Source: an uncultured Flavobacteriales bacterium
Lineage (GTDB): Bacteria; Bacteroidota; Bacteroidia; Flavobacteriales; Schleiferiaceae
NCBI GenBank assembly: GCA_913055685.1
Contig: CAJXKC010000001.1
Span: forward strand, 1,116,001-1,180,000
Direction of reading: 5' to 3'
Length of the DNA: 64,000 bases
The notes below the pieces were generated by a model, which had not been told where the DNA came from, made no database searches, and saw only the letters and a list, made by a program, of their open reading frames with translations. Positions 63,044 to 64,000 of the stretch are shown here, in pieces (positions within the stretch are counted from its first letter, which is position 1; each line of letters begins with the position of its first letter). Made by a program: the position numbers and the translations under genes.

Positions 63044-63583
63044 CTATTCTTCAGCAATAAGGAGCAAATCCATGCTCTGATCTAAGTCGGAGCTTTCAAT
63101 TTCCGCCACAAGCTGAAATGGATAGCAAGCGCCAATTCGCAAGGCTTCAGTTTTTTCGGCTAGAAATCGATCGTAATAACCACCGCCATAGCCCAAGCGA
63201 TTTCCGTTTTCGGTGAAGGCTAAACCGGGGCAGATGATTATTTCGGCTTCTTGTTCTGCTGGTATTTCCTCTGCGGGGAGCCAGGTGCCGAATGGAGCAG
63301 CCTTTAGATTATCAAGGCTTAACAAAAGAAGGCTCTCCAAATGACCACCTTCTAAGATTTTAGGTACTTGTACTTCTAGCCCCTTGGCTAAGCAATCTTC
63401 TAAAAAAGGTCCAAGCTGGATTTCCTCTTTCATAGGAAGGTAGCAGTGAATCACTTTGGCTTCCTGATTAGCAACTAAGGCAATTAGCTGCTCTATAATG
63501 CTAGTGTCCCATTTTGCTTTTTGCTGGGCGTCCAATTGTTTCCTTTGAAGGCGTAGTGCTTTGCGGAGTTCTTCTTTAAGCAT
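63044..63583 (-). CDS. 5-formyltetrahydrofolate cyclo-ligase
   Basis: 179 residues, typical length. Signatures: ELRKALRLQRKQLD with the substrate-side Lys/Arg residues at the N-terminus, VIHCYLPMKEEI, IICPGLAFTENGNRLGYGGG and YYDRFL, the family ATP/folate site. It converts 5-formyl-THF to 5,10-methenyl-THF using ATP. Its ATG overlaps the waaA stop by 8 bases, so the two are translated in tandem although unrelated in function. Confidence 0.95.
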   Translation of the reverse strand: MLKEELRKALRLQRKQLDAQQKAKWDTSIIEQLIALVANQEAKVIHCYLPMKEEIQLGPFLEDCLAKGLEVQVPKILEGGHLESLLLLSLDNLKAAPFGTWLPAEEIPAEQEAEIIICPGLAFTENGNRLGYGGGYYDRFLAEKTEALRIGACYPFQLVAEIESSDLDQSMDLLLIAEE

Positions 63584-64000
63584 GGGCTAAGTGCTTGAGG
63601 GCTGCTTCAGAAATTTTCTTAGCGGCACCGACTTTAGTGTCGAGGTATTGCTGCATTTTGGGTTTAAAGGCTTCGCGTTCGCCCTTATTTTCAAAACCTT
63701 CCACAAAGGAGCTTAGCTCTGCACTATTATTAATTTCAAAGGCCAAGCCTTTAGCAATCATCTCTTTGGTTTCCACAAATTTCTTGTGATTAGGTCCAAA
63801 GGCTATAGGGACCTGGTATACCGAAGGTTCAACCGTACTGTGCACACTCACCCCAAAACCACCACCTACTAACACTAGATCGCCATAGCGGTATAGTTTT
63901 TTAAGCTGACCAATATTATCAATGATAAGCACTTGGTTTTGATCCTTCCATGTGCTTTCGCTGAAGCGATTTACCCCAAAATCATGGAATAAGTCATGGA
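63576..64000 (-). CDS. waaA: 3-deoxy-D-manno-octulosonic acid (Kdo) transferase, C-terminal part
   Basis: The reading frame is open to the right edge, so only the last ~141 residues are visible (starting HDLFHDFGVNRFS). The GT-B C-terminal domain motifs of KdtA/WaaA are present: VLIIDNIGQLKKLYRYGDLV, VGGGFGVSVHSTVEPSVYQV (split from the first) and IAFGPNHKKFVET. The enzyme adds Kdo to lipid A precursor at the inner membrane. It overlaps the cyclo-ligase gene by 8 bases. Confidence 0.9.
   Translation of the reverse strand, partial: HDLFHDFGVNRFSESTWKDQNQVLIIDNIGQLKKLYRYGDLVLVGGGFGVSVHSTVEPSVYQVPIAFGPNHKKFVETKEMIAKGLAFEINNSAELSSFVEGFENKGEREAFKPKMQQYLDTKVGAAKKISEAALKHLAHA

Overview
The window is ordinary chromosome from a member of the Bacteroidota, most likely Flavobacteriales. 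Evidence: several secreted proteins end in type IX secretion (T9SS) sorting domains; there is a PorV/PorQ-family barrel, a TonB-dependent receptor/DUF4249 pair, a membrane pyrophosphatase and a GT3-type glycogen synthase. Many genes are preceded by the Bacteroidota -7 box TAnnTTTG rather than a sigma-70 promoter, and starts are AT-rich without clear Shine-Dalgarno sites. I see no insertion sequence, prophage, CRISPR array or defence island. The density of housekeeping genes and the short intergenic gaps indicate core genome.

Layout. 1-4.3 kb: the 3' part of a very large surface protein and its PorV/PorQ-like partner. 4.3-6.9 kb: greA, a HIT protein, ruvC and a membrane glycosyltransferase. 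6.9-11.5 kb (minus): YbdG-type mechanosensitive channel, DUF4249 lipoprotein and TonB-dependent receptor. 11.6-14.8 kb: Prc-type periplasmic protease and a lone OppC-like permease. 14.8-18.8 kb (minus): a membrane protein, then a four-gene operon of flavin reductase, DUF3127 (with an SSB-like tail), AtoE-like transporter and aat. 18.9-26.7 kb: tRNA-Leu(UAG), a LamG/T9SS protein with a TonB transducer, and an 1813-residue modular T9SS protein. 26.8-28.5 kb: Crp/Fnr regulator, cysteine-dioxygenase-like cupin and rhodanese. 28.6-34.0 kb: NdpA-like nucleoid protein, a putative copper operon (HYC_CC_PP protein, HMA protein, TonB-dependent receptor) and a beta-barrel/SPOR protein.

34-37.6 kb is the proteostasis block tig-clpP-clpX. 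37.6-39.5 kb (minus) is thyA, a small secreted TonB-C protein and folA. 39.6-46.7 kb holds glycogen synthase, a CNT nucleoside transporter with a periplasmic domain, a bifunctional-nuclease protein, etfBA and the pyruvate dehydrogenase E1 beta subunit. 46.9-49.4 kb is hppA with a periplasmic extension. 49.5-56.7 kb (mostly minus) holds a deoxynucleoside kinase, a GH3-family protein with a small secreted partner, DUF2797, and the overlapping run sppA, YhhQ-like transporter and LPG-synthase-like protein. 56.8-64 kb has folK, a second deoxynucleoside kinase, an OmpA-family protein, a TrmH-type methyltransferase, mutS, tRNA-Gly(GCC), tRNA-Leu(UAA), 5-formyl-THF cyclo-ligase and the 3' part of waaA (kdtA).

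Two functional threads recur: thymidylate/folate/nucleoside supply (thyA, folA, folK, cyclo-ligase, two deoxynucleoside kinases, CNT transporter) and outer-membrane/TonB biology. I did not find a clearly new multi-gene system. The best leads are: the copper-operon candidate, whose promoter is built into a neighbour's terminator; a dioxygenase-like cupin lacking the usual HxH motif; a DUF3127 protein ending like SSB; an in-frame zero-gap AtoE/Aat junction with a TTG start; and several unusual domain fusions (CNT, M-PPase, barrel-SPOR).
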